A program made the position numbers and the translations under genes. A stretch of DNA of 64,000 nt from Glandiceps talaboti (taxonomy: Eukaryota; Hemichordata; Enteropneusta; Spengelidae), in assembly GCF_964340395.1 (NCBI RefSeq), contig NC_135559.1, forward strand, positions 16,736,050 through 16,800,049. The letters are read 5' to 3'. Below are positions 36,591-47,319 of this stretch, one piece after another (position 1 is the first letter of the stretch; the number at the start of each line of letters is the position of its first letter). Below the pieces are notes generated by a model. That model did no database searches and was not told the DNA's origin. It saw nothing but the letters and a program-made list of their open reading frames with translations.

Positions 36591-38333
36591 TCTTAAGCCA
36601 ATATTTTTAATATTTTAACATTTCCATCAGGCCAGATACCAGGAGGGGATAACGACCTAACTCCATTAGGCAAGCTACTTTGGATGCGTTAGGTTTACAT
36701 TTAGTAGGAATTTGCAGAACTTTACGTGTAATTTTTTCCATTAGAGTTGAAAATTTCGTTAGGTTTTGAGACTGGTTTATGTTGTCATGTGCCCACCATC
36801 TCACTACAGTATAGCAGAATGGGTTTCACCACCACATCAATCATTTTAAGATTTAGTTAGATAGGTATAGTTGTTTCTAAAAAGAGGTCTTGTTTTAGTT
36901 TAAACAGTTCCTTCAGTGCTCAATATTTTAGTTAATCTTAAGCCCTGTTTACTTTTCCTGCAGTGCTAAATTTTATGCCAAGGTAAGTGTAAGAGGGGAC
37001 ACATTCTAGTACTTAGTTGTTTATATAGAATTTAAATTTCTCTAGGCAGTTTCCTTCCTTATTAAAAATCACAATCTTTGATTAAACAATATTTGTAGCC
37101 AAGTGCCATTTTTCACAGATTTCGACTGAGTTGAGGGTATTTTAATTTACATATATATTAAATAGTAGAATCTGAAGCCATCCACTTGTCTAATACCTCT
37201 CGGAATTTGGAAATTGGCTGATTATACCATTTTTGCCTTAACACACCCAATTGCGTTTGAAAATGTATCTTTGATTACTTCATAAAAATGTCATTTGACG
37301 CCATTTTCTCAATTTGTTGGAAAAACACCTTCATGCCAAATTGAGTCAAAGGATTTATTAAGATCGATAAAATATGAAGAAATCTATTTATCCTTACCTT
37401 GGTATTTTGTAATTAACTGGTTAATAACAAATATGTTATCACTGGTACTGAATATAAGGCAACCCGGTTCTTTTATTATAATATTATTTTTTGTCTTTGA
37501 ATTCACCAACCCTCTGTTTCAGGACCGAAGTAAATAGTTTACTCGAAAAATTATCGGAACAATTACTGGACGAATCGTTAATGACTTAGCTAATGATATC
37601 AGAAACGAAAAGTATGATGTTCCAATATTTGCTGGGATCTGTCTTGTCTCCCTTTTCTTAGATCGGTTTAATTATACCCATATTCCAACGGCTAGGGACA
37701 TTACCACTTATACTAATTAGATTAAAAGTTTTTTGAGTGTGTTTAATAAGTCTGTTCCTGCTGACTGTAATCATTTGATTGGTTATATTATCTGTTCCTG
37801 GTGTTTTTTTTGTGCTTGAGTATACTTATTGGTGAACTGCCCAGGTTTTATAGTTTGTTTCACTTTTAAAGTCTCACTTTTGTAAACAGCCTTGTATTGT
37901 AGTTTTTGTTTTGTTTCTAACAGTTAATTCTCGATTGATGATTGAATGAGTCTGTGATCAGATTAATTGAGAGATTGGTTGTGTGTACCATGTTTGCCTT
38001 CTGGGCTCCGAGTTTTTTAACCTTTGCCTGCTGCCTCGTGATTAAAGTTATCACAATTCTCTCTCTCAAAGTTCTTAGCAAGTACTAAAACGTCATGGTC
38101 AGTACTACTTCTTTTTGTCTGGTGGCATGTGAATTTACCCTAGAGTCATCGGGGCAGCGACCATTGTGAATTACAATTTCTGAAGAGATACACAGATCCA
38201 TGAATAATTCACCATGTTGTTGTTGTTTTTTGTAATGTCCTGTGATTGACTCAAATGTGTGGTGGATGCCGATGAGAGAGAATCCAGGTTTGGATGAATC
38301 ACAGTATCGTTTTAATATTGGCATTGCAATCAC
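36590..38333 (-). pseudogene. LINE-A relic (units 5/6)
   Basis: An open piece at 36,607-36,804 encodes the RT C-terminal tail with an MELGRYPLLVSGLMEMLKY block. The thumb region lies near 36,850-37,080, RT motif A near 37,320-37,370, and a degraded endonuclease piece at 38,085-38,333 (GIHHTFES, MDLCISSEIVIHNGRCPDD). Confidence 0.75.
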
Positions 38334-38555
38334 TTGGATGATTTGTCCTAACTTAAAATATTTTATGACATCTTTCTTCTAGTAGCTGATTCAGTTTATT
38401 GTCTTTCCTTTTGAAGATTCTGGAGGCTTGAGGCCTCATATCCGCAGTGCAAACACATATACTTTCGTCTAAATCAAACATGCCTTTATCAAGGCGAGTC
38501 CAGATAAAGTCCTCACAGCAGCTTTTCGTTTGTCTTATTCCATGTTAACACTTTG

Positions 38556-38603
<48 letters not shown>

Positions 38604-39310
38604 ACGCACACATACAATGACACAATTCACAGCTGATAATACAGCCAATTGAAGCAGGTTTTCAGGCGTTTGATTCACATCAAAATGCATGCATAAAACG
38701 GAAACATTGTATTCACAATGTCTATATTCATAACCATGATTTCCGCCTGCTGTTGAGTTCATAGTTTTTCTCTCGTTAATCCAGCCAGTGTTAATCTCAC
38801 CCATGTCCCTTGATTTATATTTGTTTGCTTGTTACCATTATCTACCACAGATACAAACAAGACCATAAATTGCAGTGTTTGTGTTTTGTATGTTAGAACT
38901 TGGTATGAATAGGGCAACACCCACACCTCAGCCCTTCCCTACCCTACGCTAAAAACAACAACATTATAAGATAACCACGTTTTCACAGTCTAAGGTGACT
39001 GCTCTGAGAAGCATCATAATTAGTTTGTAACTGAAACAACACCCATATTGCACAAGTATGGCTATAATTCATATCGTAAATTGTACAAGTTTGCTTTTAT
39101 TCTGACATTTACGATCACATAAGAGGACTTGTTTTATAAGACCACAAAAGATTTATCCATGTCAAATATGTGTTTGGTATTTCAATGCAAATATACTAAA
39201 ACGACCTGGTTTCACCAAAAACTTGTACCAAGTCTATTGTATTGGTCTTAACTCATAATTGTCTAGTCACGTTTCACACTATCGACTTAGTAATGAATAA
39301 CTTGTAAAAT
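37300..39310. repeat. Partial array unit 6 (right end of the array)
   Basis: The RT motif region (about 37,310-37,660), the endonuclease relic (38,085-38,333) and the (CA)n tract (38,557-38,616) are present. Similarity to the other units stops shortly after the block around 39,290, where unrelated sequence leading into the Penelope-like elements begins. Confidence 0.8.
38557..38616. repeat. (CA)n microsatellite, unit 6
   Basis: CA run with GACAC, GCAC and TAC interruptions at its right end. Confidence 0.97.
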
Positions 39311-39380
39311 AACGATGTAAAATCAATATGCCAAGACGAAATTCTTACCTCTATTTTTAGTCATCTGATGTAACAGTACA
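38810..39380. other. End of the array and transition to Penelope region
   Basis: The last recognisable unit sequence ends near 39,300. No gene is seen between it and the microsatellites at 39,385. Confidence 0.5.
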
Positions 39381-39384
39381 AATC

Positions 39385-39385
39385 A

Positions 39386-39418
<33 letters not shown>

Positions 39419-39433
39419 TTGTTTCACATGTAT

Positions 39434-39505
<72 letters not shown>
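39385..39505. repeat. (CA)n then (TA)n microsatellites
   Basis: CA run at 39,385-39,412 and TA run at about 39,437-39,504, immediately 3' of Penelope-like element 1. The other Penelope copy is also bounded by TA tracts. Confidence 0.95.
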
Positions 39506-39514
<9 letters not shown>

Positions 39515-39557
39515 GTTTTGAAAATTTGAACCAAATTATATGCTATAGACCCTACAG

Positions 39558-39606
39558 AACTGTTTCGTGAGGTGCGTAGTCCTCACTCATCAGGGGTAGA
39601 ATGGAA
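39558..39606 (-). ncRNA. Hammerhead ribozyme (Penelope element 1, 3' region)
   Basis: On the minus strand: CUGAUGA core, stem II of six pairs (GUGAGG with CCUCAC), GAAA core, a very short stem III (ACA with UGU around a 4-nt loop), a GUA cleavage triplet, and a stem I start of ACCC with GGGU. All core nucleotides of the hammerhead consensus are present. Short-stem-III type I hammerheads are known in Penelope-like elements. It lies about 100 bp downstream of the RT stop codon. Confidence 0.85.
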
Positions 39607-39697
39607 TATAGTATCTGCGTATCCTTACCGTTAAATTCTATTATTCTAAAGTTCCTAACAGGGAATATCTACCTAGTAACATAGCGCATTAGCATAG

Positions 39698-41172
39698 TTA
39701 GTTGTTCTGCAATAATGATTTATGTCTATGCCTACACGACGACACAAGTTCATTCCGTTTATTTAGAGTGCAACGATGAGGTTGACAAATTATAATATAC
39801 GTTTCAGTTATGCAGAGATTACATCTCTGACTGGAGCTGTTGTACGGTCGCGCGCGTGCGATAATTTTCCATGTGATGTCGTAATCAATTTCTTTATCCT
39901 TAAGAAACCATACATACTTACTTAGTTCTGTTGAGTTTCTTGACAAATTATTGCGGAATGAAGCTGTGTGGTTCCTGTACCGTGTCTTGAACTCGTTTTC
40001 AGTAAGTCCGACATACGTTTCGCGGATATTGGTGTCTTTACGCTGAACTGTTGCCTGGTATACCACGCTCTTTTGTAAACATTTCCCGTCCAAGGGACAT
40101 GTGTCCTTCACGCGACAGTTACATAACTTAGTATTCTCGTTTTTACAGCCGTTCTGGGTAGATAGTTGTGTTTTATTGTGGTTGTCGATGAGACGTTTAG
40201 TATTAGTTACACAACTGTCAATAATTTTAATAATATTACGATTGAAGATTTTCCTGAGGTTGTTCCCTTGTGGAAAGCACTTGTCTACCAGGGCAAGAAA
40301 TCTTTTACCAATATTAGTGGAGACACTCTTGCTAAAGGGTGGGTTATACCATAAAATATTATTCCGTGGCCTATTTTTCCTACCTATAGTTGCGGGGGGC
40401 TTATATTCAAGTTTGTATTTATATCCGCTTTCGTGTAATGCTTTCTGGTATTGAGGTGCGGCTTGATCGAATGACTGCTTATCTGATGATATTGATGACA
40501 GTCGTCTATTTACCCCCGCTGGTATGTTTTTAATAATATTAGGGGGATGGTTGCTCTCACGATGGACATATTGCAAGGTTGCGTTCGGTTTTGTATATGG
40601 GCTGTAGGTTTTCTCGGCGAGGTTAAAAGTAACGTCAAGGAAGTTGACTACGTTCTTATTAGCTTCGATGGTGATGTTCAGCCCATACTCCTTGAATATA
40701 TAGCAAATCTCTTTCTTGATCCTCTCAGTGTCCTTAGGTGTTGTGTCGGTAACGGCTAATCCGTCGTCTCTGTATAGTCCGACCTTTATTCCGTAAACGG
40801 TTTGAAGTTTGGATAGTAAAAGGCAGCCGACTAGTTCGCAAGTTTCTGCCCCGTCGTAGCTTCCCATAGCGACGTCGAAAGGACGGTGGTTTTTCTTTTG
40901 CCATTGTTGTTGATTATGTGTAAGGAGGGAATTTTTCGATTGTATAACAATATTTCTTTCTTCATCAGTTATTGTATCGTATGCCGAAGCGAAATCAAGA
41001 GCCTTGTTTAAGAGGTCTTCGCTGATGGATGGGTAAAACTCTACGATGTCAAAACAAATAAAGTTGTGTTTCTCCTTGTTTACAATGTTGTTGAACCATT
41101 TTATAACGGACGATGTGTTATTCCACTGGTTGATCTTGGTAGCCGCAATGATTTTCGTATTTATTCTATCTA

Positions 41173-41176
<4 letters not shown>
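39698..41176 (-). CDS. Penelope-like RT with GIY-YIG endonuclease, 5'-truncated but open
   Basis: 492 codons without a stop, entering from the truncation at 41,176; the Met at 40,867 is internal. Order of motifs: the ILDRIN block at the truncation point, the palm motif A FDIVEFYPSI (about 41,025-41,055), MGSYDGAETCELVG (40,867 on), and the catalytic YRDDGLAV (about 40,775) followed by NFLDVTF. The linker has the Cys cluster CNCRVKDTCPLDGKC. The C-terminal GIY-YIG-type nuclease starts at YVGLTENEFKTRYRNH (about 40,020). This is the defining domain order of Penelope-like retroelements, whose RT is related to telomerase. The 5' end, including the KDHK/CRLINP region seen in element 2, is missing, so it is not autonomous. 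Confidence 0.9.

Positions 41177-41261
<85 letters not shown>
41175..41261. repeat. (TA)n microsatellite between the two Penelope elements
   Basis: About 87 bp of TA that directly abuts the truncated RT codons of element 1. ORFs across it are artefacts. Confidence 0.97.
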
Positions 41262-41262
<1 letters not shown>

Positions 41263-41344
41263 CTCGGTGAGTATCAATCTGCTAAGACAGTGCTCTATAC
41301 CGCAGTGGCAGAGCGTAATAGTTTTGGTAGTACTGGAACTCTTT

Positions 41345-41396
41345 CTTGGGTGTAACTCGGAGTTTCACGCATATTGCGATCATCAGACACTCTGAG
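41345..41396 (-). ncRNA. Hammerhead ribozyme (Penelope element 2, 3' region)
   Basis: Minus strand: CUGAUGA, stem II (CGCA with UGCG, AUA loop, flanked by a U-U apposition), GAAA, stem III (ACU with AGU), a GUU cleavage triplet, and stem I (GUGU with ACAC, plus further weaker pairs). Core residues are complete. The U-U closing position of stem II is a departure from the usual G-C. Confidence 0.75.
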
Positions 41397-41691
41397 GCCT
41401 ACTCTCTGGGTGTGCTGTATATATAGAGTGTAGACAATAGAAATACCATCACTATTGTCTGTGTCGGTGGGTAGGTGTTGTATATGTGGAGGTGTTGGTT
41501 GTTATTGTGTGGGTTATTGGGTGCGGACAAGTAAGTGTTGGCGGGTTGTTATATGTTGGGCTTTGATGTTCCGTTAGTTAACGGGTTTAGTTTAGGTGAT
41601 AGATGCTCTATTGAAGTTGGACAAATAAAACTTATTCTCGTGTCGGCATTTGGATATCAACTCAGTTCTTTTGTTTAGTGTGGAGCTTTTG

Positions 41692-43658
41692 TCATTTACT
41701 GATTAATTCAGTTCTGCTGTTCAAGTTCGTTGATTTGTCGGCAATTATAATAAAATATTTTTCCCAGAGGCATAGTTGACATCGTTTGGTAACGTTAGAG
41801 TATGAGGAAGCCTGCTTGAGAACTGACCAGTGTACGTCGTAATTAATGTTGCTGTCTTTTAGGTGCCAAATGTATTTACTGAGCGCAGTGTCTTTCTTCT
41901 TGTGATCAAGTTTAAATGAAGACTTGTGGTTGTTAAACCTGCTTTTGAATTCTGTGTCACTAACGCCTATGTATGATTTGTGATCTTGGTTGGTGGTGAC
42001 TGTTGCTTTGTAAACAACGCTTTTTATGAGGCATTTTCCTGCGAGTGGGCACTCCTTTGGTTTTCTGCAGTTACAGGTATTTTGTTGTGTTTGCTTAGCT
42101 TTTGAAAGTATGGCTTTATTATGACCGCTGATTAATTTACCCATGTTGTCCATGCAACTATAGCTCACTTTAGTATTATTACGGTTGAAGATTTTATGCA
42201 GTACACTGGATATGGGGAAATGCTTGTCGATGAGGTTGAGAAATTTTCTACTGATGTTTGTTGAAACGTGTTTACTGTAAGGTGGGTTGAACCAAGTTAT
42301 ATTACGGCTGCGATTCCGCTTGCGTTGAGTATGTCTTGTTTGGTCAAATTTGAGGATGTGATTATATCCTGCTTCGTTGAGTGCATCTTGGTAGGATGAT
42401 GTAGTGGCGTCGAATAGTTGTTCATCACTGGAAATGTTGGATAGTCGTTGGTTTACCGAGCTGGGTATGGTCTTAATTATGGCTTTAGGATGGTTTGATT
42501 TCTTGTTGACGTAGTGTGTGGTGTTATTTGGTTTTGTGTACGGTCGGTATTACTCGTCACGCAAGTTGAAAGTGACATCAAGGAAGTTGACAATTTTGAT
42601 ACCTTGGTCGGTGGTGATTCTAAGGCCGAGTTTCTTAAATTCTGAAGTTAGCTGCTTGGCTACTCTGTTGGCTTTCGATGGTGAATGGTTACGGAGTACA
42701 GCTAGGCCATCATCCCTGTATAATCCTACCTCATTATCAAACATATGTTTGACTTTACTAAGTAAGTAGGTGCCTATAAGTTCGCAAGTTTCTGCTCCGT
42801 CATAGCAGCCCATAGTAATATCAAATAGGTAGGGCGGGTTAGACTTGTGCCATGGTGAATCATCGTGGAAAAGTAGGGTTTTCTTTGCATGCATAATTAT
42901 TTCCTTTTCTTCGTTCTTGATATCTGTAAAATTTGATGCGAAGTCAAGTGCTTCATCTAGAAGTTTCTGGGTGATTGATGGGTAGAATTCAACTACATCA
43001 AACGTGAGGAAAGAGCATGATTGCTTATTGGTAATAGATGTGAACCATTCAATGACAGAATTGGTGTTTTTCCATTGATGGGTATTGGTGGCATTGATAA
43101 TGTCCTTGTTAATGCGGTCGAGTATGGTTTTACTTACAATTCCGATTTCACTTTTGCGGGGTTGATTAGTCTACATTGAACGTGGTTGGGAAAGTTATCT
43201 TTATGGTCCTTGATTGTAATGAATGCTGGTTTCTGCGCAAGTGTTTCAATTCTATCATCCAGTTGAAGTTTCTCTGCGATACATTTTGCTTCGGCATTGA
43301 TTTGTCCGGTTTGTGAAGTGGAAGTCCTCCTGTATTTCGCTGTGGTATTGTCTTTTAACAGTTTTTTGTATTCTTCCTTCTGTAACTTGTAATGATTGTT
43401 AGTTTTGTCGGCTGGGATAAACATGTTTTCAGACTGTTTGATACATTTAGCATCTTTGCGTAGCTTATTTAAAAATTGACATTTGATGTTCCTAAATTTT
43501 ATGTTCTCGATAACATGTAGCAGATCTTCTTCAAACTTAATCATTTCATCAATCTGGGGTGGTGTTTTTCTTGATTTAAAGCCGTAGGTTTCCTTCTGCT
43601 TAGGTTTGGCCTCTGGATGAAGGTAGAAGAAGGCTTTCCATCTCATTCTTTTTATCAC
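41692..43658 (-). pseudogene. Penelope-like RT with GIY-YIG endonuclease, broken
   Basis: The ATG at 43,658 starts a 174-codon N-terminal piece that ends with the conserved TIKDHKDNF and CRLINPAK blocks at about 43,134. A frameshift there leads into the palm region (FDVVEFYPSI, then MGCYDGAETCELIG and YRDDGLAV; open to 42,553). A TAA at 42,550-42,552 then interrupts the same frame just after NFLDVTFNL. The frame reopens through the Cys cluster CNCRKPKECPLAGKC and the GIY-YIG block SYIGVSDTEFKSRFNNH to the stop at 41,692. The total is about 655 codons, a little shorter than typical full Penelope proteins. One frameshift plus one stop make it inactive as it stands. Confidence 0.88.
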
Positions 43659-43713
43659 GCTTTTATGTACATTAAGCAGGATGTATAGCTAACGAATACT
43701 ATTAAACCACACT

Positions 43714-43757
43714 ATTACACCTGACGATCCTTCGGGTGAAACGGTCCGTAGTGTAAT
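43714..43757 (+). ncRNA. Hammerhead ribozyme on the opposite strand
   Basis: Plus strand: stem I 5' arm AUUACAC, core CUGACGA (position 7 is free in the consensus), stem II CC/GG with a UUCG tetraloop, GAAA, stem III ACG with CGU, a GUA cleavage triplet, and stem I 3' arm GUGUAAU, which pairs perfectly over seven bases. This is the best-formed hammerhead of the three. It lies 56 bp upstream of the Penelope element 2 start codon but is oriented against it. It may belong to a truncated or inverted element copy or to a retrozyme-like sequence. Confidence 0.85.
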
Positions 43758-43853
43758 TCCACTATGTAATATCAGACTCGTCTTCTTTCATTTTTATGTA
43801 TGATAGCTCTCCAAGGTGATCGAGCACTCTACTTGGCGAAAGAAGAATGAAAT

Positions 43854-43998
<145 letters not shown>

Positions 43999-44085
43999 AT
44001 TTTTTGTTTTGCCTGTTTGGTTGTTTTCATCACCAGGGAGTCGTGTTACTTTGTCGTCACTGAAAATAATCTCGAGCACATGTAG

Positions 44086-44351
44086 GCGTGGCCCTACAGT
44101 TTGCCATCTAATTTAACTGAAATTCAGTTGATTTGTAGAGTAGAGAAATGGTGTCCGATACCACTGTGATATCCTCATTAATACTAGCGACTGCAGAACA
44201 TTAATTTGTAATACCAGTTATAGGCTTACAGCAAATAGGGTCTGCTGCATTATTGGCGCCGACCCATGTAAATGTTCAAGTTCCACGACACAATGCAGTG
44301 CTCTCTGGCTGGCCTGGCGACACAATAATAAAGAGAGTCTTAATTTATAAA
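44086..44351 (-). pseudogene. Possible continuation of the GPCR fragment left of the TIR element
   Basis: If the TIR element and one TA are left out, the minus-strand frame of the GPCR fragment at 46,188-46,462 stays open for about 43 codons into this stretch, to a stop at 44,218-44,220. No clear TM3 signature is seen, so this is only a weak indication of a former longer exon. Nothing else was recognised here. Confidence 0.3.
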
Positions 44352-44628
44352 TAGGGAGCCTTCAGTATTACAGGGGGAGGGCCGGAGGAAATCACACATG
44401 ACCTGTTAAATAAAACATGACCCTGCCCCATTCTCCATTTGTAAAAAGTGACCCCCCCCCCTTTGTCCCATTTTTTTAAAAATGACCCTCCCCATGACAA
44501 TTGCATATACTGATATATGCATATCACCTTCAGTATTGTCATTATCAGTGTCACTTTCATTCTAACCCACTGGTAATACTTGAGTCAGTACATGTATCAC
44601 TGTCCGTGTTCTCTATGACATTCAAAAC

Positions 44629-44651
44629 TAAATCATCATCATCATTATTAT

Positions 44652-44692
<41 letters not shown>

Positions 44693-44712
44693 CCACCATC
44701 ATCATCATCACT
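44629..44712. repeat. (ATC)n trinucleotide repeat
   Basis: Imperfect ATC repeat, which on the minus strand would encode a run of Asp; not regarded as coding. Confidence 0.95.
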
Positions 44713-44830
44713 GCTACCATCACCATCATCTATTGCAGTAACAATAACATTCACGTTCAGGTTCAGTGATAAGGTGAGATGGTACACTGAACAAAATGCA
44801 TCGTTTTATAAAACAATTTTCTTACAATAT

Positions 44831-44890
44831 ACAGTAAAACGTCGATTATCCGAACGTCGAATATCCGAATTGATCGGTCATCCGAACTGA
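44831..44890 (+). mobile_element. Single Tigger/pogo-type terminal repeat
   Basis: CAGTAAAACGTCGATTATCC followed by two further TATCCGAA / CATCCGAA motifs, a pattern typical of Tigger-like (pogo group) ends. No matching opposite end was found, so only part of that element remains. Confidence 0.6.
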
Positions 44891-45340
44891 CTATGTGTCC
44901 CCCGGAAAAATCTATTGTTCTACTGTCAAAGTAATGTTTCGGTAAAAATGTGAAGTTTGATGAATGACGATTGACATGTGAATGAGCGCGGGTTGTCTTT
45001 GAGCTACAGTGTGTATTGTTTGTAAACAATCACTATCCACCCCTTGAATGATGTGATGTTAATGACGTACGGTAAAACAAAAGACGACTACATCGAGTGC
45101 ATTGGAACGATCACACCTTCAATAACATCTCAATAAAGTTGATCTCCTATTGACCGCCCCGTTGTCTTTTGTCTTTTGTACGATTCATAAAAGATTTGAA
45201 ATGATTGTGAAATGGTGAGAACGACATGTCACACCCTGACTATAGTGTCGACTTTCAAACAACTTGTCGGCATGAGATGTAACGCAACCGTAGTTGCGGC
45301 ATTGCTACTTTGACCATTGACTGTGATACCGTAAAGATGA

Positions 45341-45972
45341 TTGTCGGCCAGAAGTGAAAGGAGTTTCGTTTCTTTTTCCAATAAAGATTTTCAAAGGTGT
45401 AAATCTATTTCAGCTTCGGCCTACAAAGGGAAGATGCTTCGAAAAGTCATCATGGAAAATGGAGAAGATGTCCCACTGAACGAGTGTGTGGAGGCAGTGA
45501 CTCTGAAGGATGCCTGCTACATGATTGCAGAATCCTGGAATGCATTGACGACAGACACTCTCCGTAATGCATGGCACAAACTCAAATTGAACATCCCTGA
45601 TAAAGAAGTTACAGAACCGACGATCATAACAACTAGTGGTGAAACGGGCTCAGATGACGTCGACAATGAAAACATGGCTGGTGTGATTGACCAGATCGCT
45701 CCCACTGACAGACAGGAAACTGGCTTACTACGAATGAAGCAGACCCCGGATACCAAACTTTTGATGACGAAGAGATATTAAACGATGCTAAGAGTGACAA
45801 TGAAATTGATAGTGAAACTGAAGATAAAGAAAATGATGTCCCATGTGAACCAGTACCATCGCACGGCGAAGCGGCAGCTATGTTTTCTCGGTGTTTATTA
45901 TGGTTAGAATCGCAGCCTGATTGTGAACCTACCCAGTTGTATGTATTTTTATTTTTGTATTTTGGAATGTAA
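45341..45972 (+). pseudogene. Tigger/Jerky-type DDE transposase, C-terminal remnant with frameshift
   Basis: From about codon 27 of the first open piece (45,341-45,781) the protein shows YKGKMLRKVI, then TLKDACYMIAESWNALTTDT and LRNAWHKL, the helical tail that follows the DDE domain in pogo/Tigger and Jerky proteins. A frameshift near 45,745 moves to a second frame (45,748-45,972) with an acidic segment and then HGEAAAMFSRCLLWLESQPD, the usual extreme C-terminus of this family. The DNA-binding CENP-B-type domain and all catalytic Asp residues are absent, so the ATG at 45,341 is not a genuine start. The remnant sits behind an internal deletion downstream of the TIR at 44,831. Confidence 0.75.
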
Positions 45973-46187
45973 AGTACTCGTAAAAACATGTTGAGTGCTC
46001 ATCTCACTTTTACATCTGAAAACGCACAAAACAAATTGACAGTAATTGAATCTTCAATTTGGTCACAAAACGTGTAAAATGTGACCCTCCCCAAAATATT
46101 GTAGTGCAAAATATGACCCTCCTCCAATACAAGAACCGGTTTGTAAAATGTGACCCCCCCCCCCTTGTAAATACTGAAGGCTCCCTA

Positions 46188-46462
46188 AGTAAAAGTCCAT
46201 TTCTTTCAGCGACATAAAGAGGCAAGTTGATAGCCCCCACAGCAAAGTCAGCAAAAACCATACTAATACCTAATATATTGGTCGGAGTGTGAGTCTCTGT
46301 CGGTATGATAATAACAATGACAATAATATTTTCAATGATGCAAGCAAGCGATATTATAGGTAATCCGATCAAACTGCCTATGTCCATAGTTTTGTCAGGT
46401 ATGTACTGCCCACTTAGATACAGCATCAGCAATCGACAACGCCGAACAGTTATGTCTCTCAC
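46188..46462 (-). pseudogene. Class A GPCR fragment (TM1-TM2), disrupted by TIR element
   Basis: The minus-strand translation from 46,462 gives about 91 host-like residues before the transposon boundary at 46,185. A hydrophobic TM1 has the conserved Asn (ENIIVIVIII), followed by a short loop with PTN and TM2 ILGISMVFADFAVGAINLPL, with the Ala-Asp pair and following Pro typical of rhodopsin-like receptors, then YVAERNG. Receptors of this class signal through G proteins at the plasma membrane. After Leu-Leu-Leu the frame runs into transposon sequence and the rest of the receptor is lost. No initiator or flanking exons are confirmed, so it could be a pseudogene or a broken exon. Confidence 0.6.
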
Positions 46463-47319
46463 ACTTGCATATATCCTGTCCTCTTTCGATATTTGCGTTC
46501 ACTACAATTGCAATGAAATATTACAAAGCTTTCCACAACATTTGATTTTCTGAGTCTTGTCCTGACATGATTTTCAGACTCTAATACAATAAGGTTCAAT
46601 TTGGTTAAATAGTGAAAACACTGACAATACACAGAATGAGAAAATGAAAGTGATTGCTTTTTGTTATTAGCATACTGTAATATATTTTGTTGACAGGTAT
46701 ATTGATATGTAATGCTTTGTAAAATAGAAATACGATATATACTTTATATAGTTCTTTGATAATTACTCAACCTGTATGTTGTATAGAACGTAGATATCGA
46801 AGGAGAAGAGAGGGAATATTGTAGTCCTTGGGCTAAAGGATAAAAAAATAATGTTTCGTTCCGGTAACCGGACCCAAACTAGTTTATTACTGCAACCCTT
46901 ACATTTGTTTAGGTAATTCGAATATGTTATCGTAAAAATCTATAAAAAAAATTGCAAGGTCGCGCGAGAAATAGTGAGATTTGAAGATTTCATTGCCTCG
47001 TGTGATCAAAACAACATGATGGTGGAATACAGTGTACCACACTATGTCTTCTGCGTATAGTACAGAAAGTGCGATTGCAATAGCCAAATCTTTCAAAAAA
47101 AATTATTGAACTCTGGACACTGAATACACTAGATAATCGTTATAGTTTATTAAATATAATTTTTACATATTCATTGATTCAATGATTGATATACATATAT
47201 GTTTCGGTGCTCGCTGATTGGCAAGTTACCAACAACAGCAACACACAACTGAACACTCATACAGACGACTTGAGAAACATGTAATTATACACTGTCAGAC
47301 ACTATTGGAATATCAAACA
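46463..47319. other. No gene recognised
   Basis: AT-rich sequence with only short ORFs, including 46,899-47,096 on the minus strand, none with recognisable motifs. Confidence 0.5.

Larger units (their letters stand above)
31900..37300. repeat. Diverged array unit 5
   Basis: A further unit with the same order: LINE-A RT relic, LINE-A endonuclease relic (32,740-33,066), (CA)n tract at 33,278, then the noncoding block and the next LINE-A 3' part. It is visibly more diverged than units 1-4. It has a private insertion at about 34,050-34,765 and lacks the TIR element of units 1 and 3. Boundaries are approximate. Confidence 0.8.
39520..41176 (-). mobile_element. Penelope-like element 1, 5'-truncated
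   Basis: Minus-strand element running from the (TA)n tract at 41,175, which cuts it in mid-ORF, to the hammerhead-containing 3' region next to the (TA)n tract at 39,437-39,504. The single ORF is open throughout. Confidence 0.85.
41270..43700 (-). mobile_element. Penelope-like element 2
   Basis: Minus-strand element with an N-terminally longer but broken RT-GIY-YIG gene (41,692-43,658) and a 3' region holding a hammerhead ribozyme (41,351-41,390). It belongs to a different lineage from element 1: the proteins align throughout but are clearly diverged. Confidence 0.85.
44354..46185. mobile_element. TIR element containing a Tigger/pogo transposase tail
   Basis: 1,832 bp with 16-bp inverted ends (GGGAGCCTTCAGTATT) followed on both sides by G/C runs and TGACCCYCC-type subterminal repeats. 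TA flanks both ends (44,352-44,353 and 46,186-46,187). The terminal design (GGGA, four bases, TCAGT, then a G-run) matches the element at 3,953-5,597, suggesting one superfamily. The interior is a patchwork: an ATC microsatellite (44,629-44,712), a lone Tigger/pogo-type end with repeated TTATCCGAA-like motifs at about 44,831-44,890, and a transposase C-terminus at 45,419-45,972. Confidence 0.75.

Noticed and set aside
44557-44787. Minus-strand ORF with a long Asp run
   Set aside because: Translation of the (ATC)n repeat with no flanking coding signal.
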